A stretch of 64,000 nucleotides of DNA from Bolinopsis microptera (Eukaryota; Ctenophora; Tentaculata; Lobata; Bolinopsidae), in NCBI RefSeq assembly GCF_026151205.1, contig NC_087077.1:18150475-18214474 (forward strand), in the 5' to 3' direction. Below, piece by piece: positions 1 through 11,415 of the stretch; positions within the stretch are counted from its first letter, which is position 1, and each line of letters opens with the position of its first letter. The notes beneath the pieces were generated by a model. The model had not been told where the DNA came from. It saw nothing but the letters and a program-made list of their open reading frames with translations, and did not search any database. A program made the translations under genes and the position numbers.

Positions 1-367
1 AGAGGTCTCGTATTCTGAGTGTGACAAAGTTTACGAAATATTACCTTAAAGCCGTTCGATCCGTGCCCTTTAACCAATGTTGTATCATAATTGTTAGATT
101 GACCTAATTTACTATATTTCAGACCAAGGAATGATAATTAGACAACTGCAGTTAACTAAGTCACACAAAATGTGACATTTGACACATTATAGTGCCTAAC
201 AACAATAGATTTTCTTTCTGAGCGGTGCATATGGGAGGATGGGCTACGTGGCTTATGTTCAGAACTTCTGAACGTGCTAGGTTAATAGATGTCAAAATTA
301 AGCCACTATCGTCAAAAACGCTATTATTTTTGTTTACCAATATCCTCAAACTCAAATGAACGTGTCC
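1..367 (-). mobile_element. Partial copy of the GTGAC-motif TIR element, cut by window edge
   Basis: Read on the minus strand this segment matches the first ~370 bases of the element in the FMR1 fourth intron (30095 onward). It ends at 367 with the same terminal sequence, GGACACGTTCA then TTTGAGG on the minus strand. A GTGACAAAGTTTAC motif lies at 21-34 and a degenerate copy at about 172, the ~151-base spacing seen in the full copy. No coding capacity is visible. The remainder lies outside the window. Confidence 0.7.
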
Positions 368-1507
368 ATATAAGCAAAATGCACCCGGCACCCCTGCGGA
401 CCTCGCTGAGCTGCTATGCAAAGCGAAAAAGCAAAAACTCAATGGATGGTTAGTGGTTACCCGTACCGTAATGGGTGCCACATGCCTAGCATAAAATATT
501 TACTTACTTACTTCATACTTGCACTTAATTTGTGTATTATATGTTCATAATCATATAAATTCGGTGGAATGACAGGCTTGAGGCTGAGCGCGGCCCAGTA
601 AACAGTAAACTTCGCATCAAAAAATTTAAACGAGTAACATCCGTCAACTAATAGTTATATGTAATAATTAAAAACAAACTTTGCTTGTTTACCTGAAATT
701 AGAATTTTATACAATTAATGTAAGATTGAAGTCGTGTTTTTACCAATTTCCCTGCACCATCCGGTAAATTTATTACCCTCAGCCCTTCGTTGTGGGCTGT
801 GCGGTCGTATCGTGGCTTTCCGCGCCACGGTATAGCTAGCGGGGGCGAAATAAAATACAAATGAGGATCGCGACGCGTGACTTGTAGGTTTATAACCTAC
901 CAGGACGCGCGCCGAGTTGGACTCGTCGACGGTCCTGATTAATATTTGAAGCAAATATTTTACGACTACAAGTATCATCAATCATGTATCACCTGTTAAA
1001 GAAAGGATAGGAAATTGAACTCGCCGGTACGTCGACGGATGATGCTTGTCTAAATTTGTTCGAAGTAACACGCGCAACTTTCTTTTCGAAGCGAAATGTC
1101 TGTGTTACTGGGCTCAGCCTGTGCCTTTTCAATGTCATTCCGCAACCGTTTATCATTTACGAACGAATAAAAACAACGTCAATATTTTACATGTCACAGT
1201 TAGCTGGCAGTACGGCCCAGTTAATAAAATGTGCATCGCGCCGATCTAGCAAAAAACATTTATATTTGATGCGCTGATCAGTCTTCTAAGACTAATAATA
1301 TAAAACATCGTTTCTTTTGTCCGTAATTGCCTGTACTGCGTGAGAATTACAAAATAATTACAGCACATTTACAAAATAAGAATAATGAAAAAGTAAACGT
1401 GTTTTCTCGGTTATAATTCATAATTATTTTTAAAATAACGCTTTATTGTTAATTGTTAATGCAATCATAGTGGTCAGCTTGTGACATGGCTATGACGCCA
1501 TTTTCTT

Positions 1508-1592
1508 ACATGGTTATGACATGGTTATGACATGGTTATGACATGGTTATGACATGGTTATGACATGGTTATGACATGGTTATGACATGGTT
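1508..1592. repeat. 11-bp tandem array, left arm
   Basis: About seven and a half copies of ACATGGTTATG. It pairs with the longer reverse-complement array in the right arm of the fold-back element. Confidence 0.9.
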
Positions 1593-1604
1593 ACAACCAA
1601 AACT

Positions 1605-2168
1605 CCTTCAGACCAATTTTGAACCATTATGAGCACTTTCAGGATACAATTCATTTCCGTTCATTTCCGTTCATTCTATGAACCTGGGTCATTTTGTGCG
1701 ACTTTCGATGACCTCTAGGCCTAGCTTATGACACTATCTATCTATATCATAGAAAACCGAATTAGGGGTTCCCAGGCCAGCCCTTACGTAATAAGTCTCA
1801 AATTGAAATGACACACATGCGCCACCTATTGATTTACATGATAAACCTGCTAGCGCATGTGTGTCAAAAAAATAATGATACACATGCGCTTCCTAGGAAG
1901 CGCATGTGTGTCAAAAAAAATGATACACATGCGCTAGCAGGTTTATCATGTAAATCAATAGGTGGCGCATGTGTGTCATTTCAATTTGAGACTTATTACG
2001 TAAGGGCTGGGAACCCCCAATTCGGTTTTCTATGATAGATAGTGTCATAAGCTAGGCCTAAAGACCATCGAAAGTCGCACAAAATGACCCAGGTTCATAG
2101 AATGAACGGAAATGAACGGAAATGAATTGTATCCTGAAAGTGCTCATAATGGTTCAAAATTGGTCTGA
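1605..2168. repeat. Inverted-repeat module A, centred on CCTAGG
   Basis: Two ~280-base arms run from CAGACCAATTTTGAACC to its reverse complement, meeting at a CCTAGG centre near 1895. Near the centre, GACACACATGCGC and GCGCATGTGTGTC repeats form tight inverted pairs. Each arm also carries duplicated TTCATTTCCG blocks. No coding potential. Confidence 0.8.
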
Positions 2169-2372
2169 AGGAGTTTTGGTTGGTCCTACGACCACTCCAG
2201 CAAATTTTGGGGACGAAGGGATCCATGGGGCTATAATAATAGCCTCATTATACATTATATATGGCCATGGGGACCCGGGATATCGAAGTATAAGCTGTAT
2301 TTGAGCGCTGGCAAGAAAACCGAATTAATGCTTCCCAGCACTCAAATATAGTGAATACTACGATGTCCTCAT

Positions 2373-2905
2373 GTCAGACCAATTTTGAACCATTATGAGC
2401 ACTTTCAGGATACAATTCATTTCCGTTCATTTCCGTTCATTCTATGAACCTGGGTCATTTTGTGCGACTTTCGATCGATGGTCTTTAGGCCTAGCTTATG
2501 TTACTATCTATCATAGAAAACTGAATTGGGGGTTCCCAGCCCTTACGTAATAAGTCTCAAATTGAAATGACACACATGCGCCACCTATTGATTTACATGA
2601 TAAACCTGCTAGCGCATGTGTGTCAAAAACAAAAGTGACAGACATGCGCTACCAGGTTTATCATGTAAATCAATAGGTGGCGCATGTGTGTCATTTCAAT
2701 TTGAGACTTATTACGTAAGGGCTGGGAACCCCCAATTCGGTTTTCTATGATAGATAGTATCATAAGCTACGCCCAGAGGTCCTCGAAAGTCGCACAAAAT
2801 GACCCAGGTTCATAGAATGAACGGAAATGAACGGAAATGAACGGAAATGAATTGTATCCCAAAATTGCTCATAATGGTTCAAAATTGGTCTGAAGAGTTT
2901 GGTTG
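2373..2905. repeat. Inverted-repeat module B
   Basis: Second copy of the module, with the same outer arms and GCGCATGTGTGTC core. The centre near 2630 has lost the CCTAGG-containing inner pair and is a short A-rich loop. It is separated from modules A and C by spacers (2180-2370 and 2985-3190) that are themselves inverted copies of one another. Confidence 0.8.
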
Positions 2906-3189
2906 GTCCTAGGACCACCCTAGCAAATTTTGGGAATTACTATTTAGATTTTTGGTACCATTTCGAAGACATGAGGAGTGAGGACATCGTAGTATTCACT
3001 GTATTTGAGTGCTGGGAAGCATTAATTCGGTTTTCTTCCCAGCGCTCAAATACAGCTTATACTTCGATGTCCCGGGTCCCCATGGCCATATATAAATTAT
3101 AATGTATAATGAGGCTATTATTATAGCCCCATGGATCCCTTCGTCCCCAAAATTTGCTGGAGTGGTCGTAGGACCAACCAAAACTCCTT

Positions 3190-3722
3190 CAGACCAATTT
3201 TGAACCATTATGAGCACTTTCAGGATACATTTTTTCTGGGTCATTTTGTGCGACTTTCGATGGTCTTTAGGCCTAGCTTATGACACTATCTATCATAGAA
3301 AACCGAATTGGGGGTTCCCAGCCCTAACGTAATAAGTCTCAAATTGAAATGACACACATGCGCCACCTATTGATTTACATGATAAACCTGCTAGCGCATG
3401 TGTATCATTTTTTTTTGACACACATGCGCTACCTAGGAAGCGCATGTGTATCATTATTTTTTTTGACACACATGCGCTAGCAGGTTTATCATGTAAATCA
3501 ATAGGTGGCGCATGTGTGTCATTTCAATTTGAGACTTATTACGTAAGGGATGGGAACCCCCAATTCGGTTTTCTGTGATAGAAAGTGTCGTAAGCTACGC
3601 CCAGAGGTCCTCGAAAGTCGCACAAAATGACCCAGGTTCATAGAATGAACGGAAATGAACGGAAATGAACGGAAATGAATTGTATCCCAAAATTGCTCAT
3701 AATGGTTCAAAATTGGTCTGAA
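3190..3722. repeat. Inverted-repeat module C, centred on CCTAGG
   Basis: Third copy of the module, centre near 3435. The left arm lacks the TTCATTTCCG block present in modules A and B. A further half module follows at about 3830-4018, partner of the left outer arm. Confidence 0.8.
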
Positions 3723-4021
3723 GAGTTTGGTTGGTCCTAGGACCACCCTAGCAAATTTGGGAATTACTATTTAGATTTTTGGTACCATTTCGAAGACATG
3801 AGGACATCGTAGTATTCACTATATTTGAGTGCTGGGAAGCATTAATTCGGTTTTGATATGATATGATGATATAGATAGATAGTGTCATAAGCTAGGCCTA
3901 GAGGTCATCGAAAGTCGCACAAAATGACCCAGGTTCATAGAATGAACGGAAATGAACGGAAATGAATTGTATCCTGAAAGTGCTCATAATGGTTCAAAAT
4001 TGGTCTGAAGGAGTTTTGGTT

Positions 4022-4213
4022 GTAACCATGTCATAACCATGTCATAACCATGTCATAACCATGTCATAACCATGTCATAACCATGTCTGATGTCATAACC
4101 ATGTCATAACCATGTCATAACCATGTCATAACCATGTCATAACCATGTCATAACCATGTCATAACCATGTCATAACCATGTCATAACCATGTCATAACCA
4201 TGTCATAACCATG
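4022..4213. repeat. 11-bp tandem array, right arm
   Basis: About seventeen copies of CATAACCATGT with one interruption near 4087. It is the reverse complement of the shorter array at 1508, so the two arms differ by array length. Confidence 0.9.
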
Positions 4214-5386
4214 TAAGAAAATGGCGTCATAGCCATGTCACAAGCTGACCACTATGATTGCATTAACAATTAACAATAAAGCGTTATTCTAAAAATAATT
4301 ATGAATTATAACCGAGAAAACACGTTTACTTTTTCATTATTCTTATTTTGTAAATGTGCTGTAATTATTTTGTAATTCTCACGCAGTACAGGCAATTACG
4401 GACAAAAGAAACGATGTTTTATATTATTAGTCTTAGAAGACTGATCAGCGCATCAAATAATGTTTTTTGCTAGATCGGCGCGATGCACATTTTATTAACT
4501 GGGCCGTACTGCCAGCTAACTGTGACATGTAAAATATTGACGTTGTTTTTATTCGTTCGTAAATGATAAACGGTTGCGGAATGACATTGAAAAGGCACAG
4601 GCTGAGCCCAGTAACACAGACATTTCGCTTCGAAAAGAAAGTTGCGCGTGTTACTTCGAACAAATTTAGACAAGCATCATCCGTCGACGTACCGGCGAGT
4701 TCAATTTCCGATCCTTTCTTTAACAGGTGATACATGATACTTGTAGTCGTAAAATATTTGCTTCAAATATTAATCAGGACCGTCGACGAGTCCAACTCGG
4801 CGCGCGTCCTGGTAGGTTATAAACCTACAAGTCACGCGTCGCGATCCTCATTTGTATTTTATTTCGCCCCCGTTAGCTATACCGTGGCGCGGAAAGCCAC
4901 GATACGACCGCACAGCCCACAACGAAGGGCTGAGGGTAATAAATTTACCGGATGGTGCAGGGAAATTGGTAAAAACACGACTTCAATCTTACATTAATTG
5001 TATAAAATTCTAATTTCAGGTAAACAAGCAAAGTTTGTTTTTAATTATTACATATAACTATTAGTTGACGGATGTTACTCGTTTAAATTTTTTGATGCGA
5101 AGTTTACTGTTTACTGGGCCGCGCTCAGCCTCAAGCCTGTCATTCCACCGAATTTATATGATTATGAACATATAATACACAAATTAAGTGCAAGTATGAA
5201 GTAAGTAAGTAAATATTTTATGCTAGGCATGTGGCACCCATTACGGTACGGGTAACCACTAACCATCCATTGAGTTTTTGCTTTTTCGCTTTGCATAGCA
5301 GCTCAGCGAGGTCCGCAGGGGTGCCGGGTGCATTTTGCCTATATCTAACGACAAACTTGACCATTGTTAATGATCTGGCCCGCCGC

Positions 5387-5941
5387 TTACTGGGCCGCGC
5401 TTAGCCTGTCATTCCGCCAAATCTTTATTCGTTAATGAACATAATAGCCTGGGGTCCTCAGGTAAGCCCGCCGCGCGCTACTTCGTAGCTCGTGCCATCG
5501 GGCATTTCGAGAAGAAAGCGGCGCGCGCTACTTCGAAGAAATTTAGACGAGTAACATCCGTCAAACGACAAACAAGGTGGCCTTACGACAAGAAGCATTA
5601 TTGGATCGATGCGCGGCAAGCTTGCTAGTACTGCTACGAAGTATCCCGAAACTGGTTAGTCCATTATCATTTATAACAATAAACACATTGTTGGCACTTG
5701 GCAGTTGTCTTGATACACGAATTGCATTCCGAATTTCGCGCACGATCCCAGGAAACAGGAGCTCGCCTGTCATGCGTCGGCGTACACGCTTCAATATGCA
5801 ATACTTGGCGGCGCTCAGCCTGTCATTCTACCGCACGCGCAGCAGGCAGCTTCATTCCTCCATATTACCTGAGGACCCCAGGCTATTATGTTCGTTAACA
5901 TAAAGATTTGGCGGAATGACAGGCTGAGCGCGGCCCAGTAA
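5387..5941. mobile_element. 555-bp TIR element (TTACTGGGCCGCGC ends)
   Basis: Inverted termini of ~75 bases run inward from TTACTGGGCCGCGC through a CTGTCATTCCGCC block to TAGCCTGGGGTCCTCAGGTAA. No protein is recognisable. The same terminal block recurs alone at 9478-9553 and inside the arms of the 5 kb fold-back element (near 575-600 and 5118-5147), so it is a dispersed family. Confidence 0.75.
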
Positions 5942-6264
5942 TCCTCCATAGCTCTATTCTCCAATGAGTATGTTTATAAATATTATAGCTTGTAGCACGA
6001 TGCGCTACTGTGCCTCGCCGAGCTGCGATGAATTGACATCGTCAATTAACATATATTATAGCCTGTGCAGCAACAGTACACGCGCTTTAACCTAACCATG
6101 TGCTTTCGCGCCACTGCAGCGTGCAGGCGCGCTCGTTTCACACGGGAGGCGAGCGGAGAGGAGTTTAAAGATAAAATAGAGATAAGGATAAAAATAAAAT
6201 ACATATACAAATAGATAAAGATAGCGATTAGAATATTAAATAGAGATTTTACAGCAATTTTACA
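5942..6264. repeat. Gene-free stretch with a dispersed GC-rich module
   Basis: The only recognisable content is a short block at about 5998-6050 (GATGCGCTACTGTGCC then GAGCTGCGATGAATTGACATC). It is similar to the SINE-like insert at 36248-36366 and to part of the 4445-4500 arm sequence. The rest is AT-rich and unassigned. Confidence 0.5.
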
Positions 6265-6266
6265 AA

Positions 6267-6402
6267 AATGACACACATGGGCCACCTAATGATATACATG
6301 ATAAACCTGCTAGCGCATGTGTATCAAAAAAATTTTTGACACACATACGCTACCTAGGAAGCGCATGTGTATCATTATTTTTTTGACACACATGCGCTTC
6401 CA
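6267..6402. repeat. Truncated copy of the CCTAGG-centred inverted module
   Basis: Contains the same GACACACATG and GCGCATGTGTATC inverted pairs and CCTAGG centre (near 6355) as the modules in the fold-back element, but has only the inner part of the arms. Confidence 0.7.
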
Positions 6403-6409
6403 TAGACCA

Positions 6410-6540
6410 ACTTCGATCGATGTATTTTCGGAAGCTGATTCCGAATCACCCCCCATGGGCCATGACATAGGGTTAAAATGCTCCCCTAGCGAGATATTAG
6501 CGAAAAACTGCCTCGATCACGTGATAATGATATGACCATA
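6410..6540 (+). repeat. Dispersed repeat, copy 1 (partner 9718-9830)
   Basis: Shares with 9718-9830 a diverged block containing GCTGATTCCGAATCACCCCC and a downstream GTCACGTGA-like block. Function unknown. Confidence 0.6.
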
Positions 6541-6564
6541 TACGGAAGTTAGTCTAATTTATCG

Positions 6565-6621
6565 TTAGGGTTAGGGTTTCAGCATATGCTTTTGTTAGAG
6601 ATTGGGTTAGGGTTAGGGTTG
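6565..6621 (+). repeat. Short interstitial TTAGGG-type repeats
   Basis: Two clusters of two to three TTAGGG units, at about 6565-6579 and 6606-6621. They match the common animal telomere repeat but are far too short and degenerate for a telomere. Confidence 0.7.
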
Positions 6622-6659
6622 GGGTCCCGATCAGATTAGAGGGCTAGGATGAGAACATG

Positions 6660-7398
6660 TTAAAAAAGTCACGTGACAGTGTGTAGAGTGATTAATCATC
6701 ATCCGCTACAAAAGCAAACAGGAAAAGGACTAAACTTATTGGAGAGAAAATGTGTTATCAGTTATAATAATATTAATGGTATTTGGTATCAAAGTTGAGT
6801 AATATTGCATTTTTATGAAATCAAATTTAAAATTACATTTTTATCACTTTTATGAAATTAAAAACAATACATATTTTGTGTTCTAAAAATATTGCTTATG
6901 CTGATATGATATTGATAGCGATGTTAACAAAATAGGTACAAGGTAATGTGTAATGTGATACTGATAGTGATAGTGATACTAAGTGCTAAGAGTAAGATTT
7001 TTAATTTGATATCACAAAAAAACTTTTAAAAACTGCTAATAGTAATGGTTTTCACATAGCCAGGTGTATACGCTTGATACATGAAACATGTTTCGCGCGC
7101 GCGAAAAGTGGCATGCAACGTATGCCACTTGTTTTACATTTCACAAGTATCAAGTATGAAGTAGAATAAAATCTTTGCCGCCTTCGGCAGTCGCGCGCTA
7201 CTGCAAGCGAGAGGGGTCTGGGTAGAGCAAGTAATGCCAATGGTTAGCGCACTTTTCTCACGCGGCGATAATAATATATATTTATAATAAACTAAAATAT
7301 GTCTTACTGATAAGTGATATTTATCAAATATTGTATTTAATAAGTATCAATGTCAAAGAAGACGCTTTAGTTTCAGTATGTAATAACAAATAAGCGCC
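6660..7398. other. No gene recognised
   Basis: AT-rich sequence with small simple repeats (GATACTGATAGTGATAG near 6950). A GC-rich block near 7095-7225 has its inverted partner near 7905-7970, another fold-back arrangement. Confidence 0.5.
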
Positions 7399-8685
7399 AT
7401 GAGTTGGCACAAAAATTGTATCTCCAATTTTGATAAATTTGGTACCAAAAGTTGCCTCTATTTATATTCTCAATTCTATATATACTTTATATATATATAC
7501 TTTAAGTTTATACATACACATACTATATATATTTTTTATAAGTATGAATAGTACAAATTCATTGTAGGTTTTATATAACCTACCAGGACGCGCGCCGAGT
7601 TGGACTCGTTGACTTGGAACAAATATTTTACAAGTATCACCCGTTAACAAATTCACCGTGCAGCACGATAAAGTCGAGCTGTCGAGCTGTATTTGGGCCT
7701 TTTGTGCATTGCAACTGCAAGTGTGTAAAAAGGTTAACGGGTGATACTCGTAAAATATTTGTTCCAAATAGTTATACTTATTATATAGACAAAAACGTCA
7801 AATGTCAAACCCAACAAAACCGCCTCGACGAGTCCAACTAGGCGCGCGTCTTGCCCTTTAGTATATAGGTTATAAACCTACAAAGCAAATCAAGCGTCGT
7901 GTTGACATACGTTGCATGCCACTTTTCGCGCGCGAAGCGTGCGCCGCCGAAGGCGTCGTGAGGCATTTTTACTTTTAGCCAATGCTGTTATATTCGCACT
8001 AAATGTATTATTCGAATTAAATTCGCATACGAATTTTTTCTGAAAATTGCTGCATTTAAAAAATATACCAAATACGGGAACAGGAAATCACGACGCTACT
8101 TCGAGAAGAAAGCGGCGCGCGCTACTTCGAAAAAATTTAGACGAGTCAAAATTTAGCTCATACCCGAAGACGTTATGGAGTAAACTAACTTTGAACTTCT
8201 CTTAATCTTATTCTTAATAAACTTGAAATCATTTAATTTCCTCGACCGTCTATATGGTCTAGTGATCTACTTGTCGAAATTTGTAAGTTTAAGATTTGAA
8301 GTATAACCAATTATAACGTCACAATGCAATTCAATTTCACCATTCACATATCCAACTAAATTATAGAATAGGACTCGAGAATGCTGCGCGTTCCCACATT
8401 CCACAGCCGCATTTTTACCGCATGTTTTGGCGAATTAAACAGCCCTAAAAATTAAAACTTGAAGTTGTAATTGTGAATTGGCGAATAATTCGCGTATTTT
8501 GAAAACTTTAAATGTTAAATACGCCGTACTTTTTGACGAAATTTTGGCAAATTTAACAGCCTGGTTTTTAGCAAAAATTGCTGCACAGTAAATTTGTATT
8601 ATGTATTATTTACATTTTTAAACAAATTTTGGTACCAAATTTAGTTGTTATCAAAATCGGGGAAAAAAATGTTGTGCCAACTCAT
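7399..8685. mobile_element. ~1.3 kb TIR element with nested inverted repeat
   Basis: Termini ATGAGTTGGCACAA (7399) and its reverse complement (ending 8685) are followed inward by matching AAATTTGGTACCAAAA-type blocks. Inside, at about 7577-7860, is a second inverted pair containing AACCTACCAGGACGCGCGCC and the AAATATTTTAC block also found in the 5 kb fold-back arms. No coding region. Confidence 0.6.
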
Positions 8686-8699
8686 ACCTTGCTTGTTGC

Positions 8700-9310
8700 T
8701 ACACGTTTTATTGTTTATATAGGGGGTGCATCATAAAAATATACTTGCTCGGATTTAAAAAATTTTTGTACCATTGTTTTCTAGAGACTGTGAGAAATTT
8801 CACAATACCAAATTTGTCATACCTTTTTGGAAAGATCAGTGAGTTTTGCCTAGGTGCCATATCTGATGGTGCGCGGCTTTTGGAGCAAAATTAGCTGTAA
8901 AAGTCGCGTAATTTGACCAAATTTGACCAAATTCGTTGATTTTTGTCGTATTATTTGGATATATCTTGGAGGACTTCGCCGCTTCGACGCGCCGCGCGAA
9001 CTAGCATTCTTGCTTCGACGATCGTTGCTCTGCTTCGCAGAGCAACGATCTCGACGGATTGATATCGTCAATCAAAATATATCTTCAGTTCCTTGCATGA
9101 GATCCTTCTGAAAATTGGCGACGACCTTCCAATAGGGCTTTCACAACTGTCCGAAAAATTTGGTGGATATCGGAGTTGATATAGTGATAAAAATGGGGCA
9201 AAATACGCTGCTTTTAGCTGTAACATAATGTCTGATGGTTGGATAAGCTTTAAACTTTTCGGACACTTTCCTTGTAAGTCTATGAGTAAGCTTACCAATT
9301 TTTGTTGCAA
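8700..9310. repeat. GC-rich hairpin module and unassigned flanks
   Basis: A perfect hairpin, ATCGTTGCTCTGC facing its complement at about 9022-9053, lies in a block (8967-9073) that recurs in reverse orientation at 35107-35285. The flanks show no gene. Confidence 0.6.
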
Positions 9311-9477
9311 TCGGAGGTCGGGAAGGATACTTAATATCTATTTGTTTGAAGAAAATTGTGCTGGCCGAAATTAGCGCTAAAAAACCATCCTACAGTCGGC
9401 ACGCGCGGCTCACTGTCGATGGCGCACTACCTAGTTTATACCTTTTATCTTTTCTTAGAGCGCGAAAAAGGGTTACC

Positions 9478-9553
9478 TGGGGACCTCAGGCTATCATGTT
9501 CACAAACATATATAGAGATTAGGCGGAATGACAGTCTGAGCGCGGCCCAGTAA
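9478..9553 (-). repeat. Solo terminus of the TTACTGGGCC element family
   Basis: Matches the right 75 bases of the element ending at 5941, through GCGCGGCCCAGTAA. No matching left end was seen nearby. Confidence 0.65.
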
Positions 9554-9717
9554 GAAAAATTGGGTTGCAACGTGTGTCAACTTTGTCATACGTTGTATGA
9601 CCCGCCGCGCACGAGTGCGCGGCTCCCCCTGTATCGTTCAAACTCTCACTCCTACTAAATCGCTCGCCCAAATTTTAAGAAAATTCTTGTGAAAAGGCCC
9701 TTTGTGTATGAAATTGA

Positions 9718-9830
9718 TCTCAATCGGTGTATTTTTGGACGCTGATTCCGAATCACCCCCCATGACGTAGGGTAAAAATGCTTCCCTGGAGAGTTATGGG
9801 CAAAAAACCGTTTTGGTCACGTGACAGGCT
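9718..9830 (+). repeat. Dispersed repeat, copy 2 (partner 6410-6540)
   Basis: Diverged second copy of the block containing GCTGATTCCGAATCACCCCC. Confidence 0.6.
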
Positions 9831-11014
9831 AGTACTAGAGGAACAATTTGAAGGATTGGAATCGTCAATCAAGTCTGACGTCAAATTGCAAATTAGACAT
9901 GGTTGATGGTGCAAGTTTCGATTCCAACAGCTTTGCATGCACCCCTCTTACGATGAGATGATGCCGATTAGATGGGTCAGGCATGGCTGATGGCAGCGTC
10001 TGACATTGTCAGTGACAATAACGTAGCCGCTGCAAGTGTATAACAGGTGAATATCAAGAGGTGTGAGGTGGCGACATTAAATTTGTTTGTTGTTCGATGC
10101 TGGATGCAGGCCCTGCAATCAGTATTATGACTTTACGGCAAACATATGGTAAATCAATAGATAATTCAGTTTGAGTAATCCACGAATCCAGTCCGGAAAT
10201 TCAAAATTAGAGACGGTTAATGAGTTTAAATCGTATATTTCGGTATAATCTTGTCCTCATGAAAGATAACCGTCTGTAAACAGTAAAGTCAGTAGGAATG
10301 TGATGATGATGCTGGATGCGCCACCTGCATGAAACTCAAACTCGCCGCCTCATCCAAAGTGGCTCGAGCCTGCATCAGCTGTTATACTTATAGTCATACT
10401 TATCTGTTATGTGTTACTATATATCGTTATACTTATATCGTGAATTAGAATTAGTGGACTAGAGAACAAAAATGTTTTTAACCATATACGTTTCTCGAGT
10501 TTCACTTATGACTTAGTTTGTATGTTGTAGGCTCAGTTCATATCTCCCGCGAAAGCACACTCCCCAAATAATTTCTTTCAAACTATAACTTCATGAATTG
10601 AGATCAAATCTGAAATCTTTCGCAATGTATTTAGAATCAATTTATGCACTTATAATTATAAATCAATTGCAATTGGAATGCTTTTAGTCTTGAAAGAGAA
10701 TAACAACAAAGAAGCTCAAAAATGCTATTTTCTTATTTCTCTGTAAAAAGCACAATATCGTGAGTAGCTTTTGTCGAGGTGCCTTGAAAGTGATCTTAAA
10801 CAATTCCTCGTTCAATTTTGGACTAATCGCGTTAACTCAGTGCAAAATAAAGCAATTTGATTCCATACGTAACGTATCAAATTGCAGGTGTGCTTTCGCA
10901 GGAGATATAGAGCGCTCCTAGTATACAGTATAATTTGTATCAACATTCAACAATCAAGTCCGAAGGTTACATTTTAATTAAATTAATCAATAATCAATAA
11001 ATATTGATATAACT

Positions 11015-11098
11015 ATCTGAAACTACTAGGTTCCGTACAGACTCAACTCTGCACCCGTGTCAATATGTTCATTATATGCAAGCCTCTTGATTTATAAT
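11015..11098 (+). repeat. 84-bp direct repeat, copy 1
   Basis: Identical by eye to 11332-11415. Begins ATCTGAAACTACTAGG and ends CTCTTGATTTATAAT. Confidence 0.9.
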
Positions 11099-11331
11099 CA
11101 CCGAGTCTAGTAATTGTTTAAGAGAGTTCTCTGGCAGTTACGAAACTCGAGAGACTGTGGGATACTGAAGGGAAAGGAAGCAGTTCTAACGAGCTCTTCT
11201 CAAACACAAGGATATAACTTGTGAACTCGGCTAGTATATATGAAACATTTGTCATGGAGTTGTAGAGGGAGTTATGTGCCTCGCCGGGCTAAAGTAGTGG
11301 ATGACCTTGCTGTACGGCAAGTTAAACAAGG

Positions 11332-11415
11332 ATCTGAAACTACTAGGTTCCGTACAGACTCAACTCTGCACCCGTGTCAATATGTTCATTATATGCAAGC
11401 CTCTTGATTTATAAT
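11332..11415 (+). repeat. 84-bp direct repeat, copy 2
   Basis: Second copy, 317 bases downstream of the first. The sequence between is unrelated, so this is a local duplication rather than a longer tandem array. Confidence 0.9.

Larger units (their letters stand above)
373..5339. mobile_element. ~5 kb near-palindromic fold-back element
   Basis: The outer arms, about 373-1740 and 3880-5339, are reverse complements of each other and nearly identical: the same small chance reading frames occur on opposite strands in both. The ends read (A/G)GCAAAATGCACCC and are flanked by TATA at 369-372 and 5340-5343, a plausible 4-bp target duplication. Each arm carries an 11-bp tandem array of different copy number. 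The centre holds three smaller inverted-repeat modules. No transposase or other protein is recognisable, so it looks like a non-autonomous fold-back element. The alternative is an inverted duplication of a smaller element. Confidence 0.75.

Noticed and set aside
161-481. 106-codon minus-strand frame
   Set aside because: It runs from the palindrome arm across its boundary into the neighbouring element, so it is a chance frame over a repeat junction.
715-4997. Paired ~88- and ~67-codon frames on opposite strands
   Set aside because: They occur because the sequence is a palindrome; no start context, homology or codon bias supports a gene.
6565-6621. True telomere or fusion point
   Set aside because: Only a few TTAGGG units in two short clusters, with no head-to-head arrangement.
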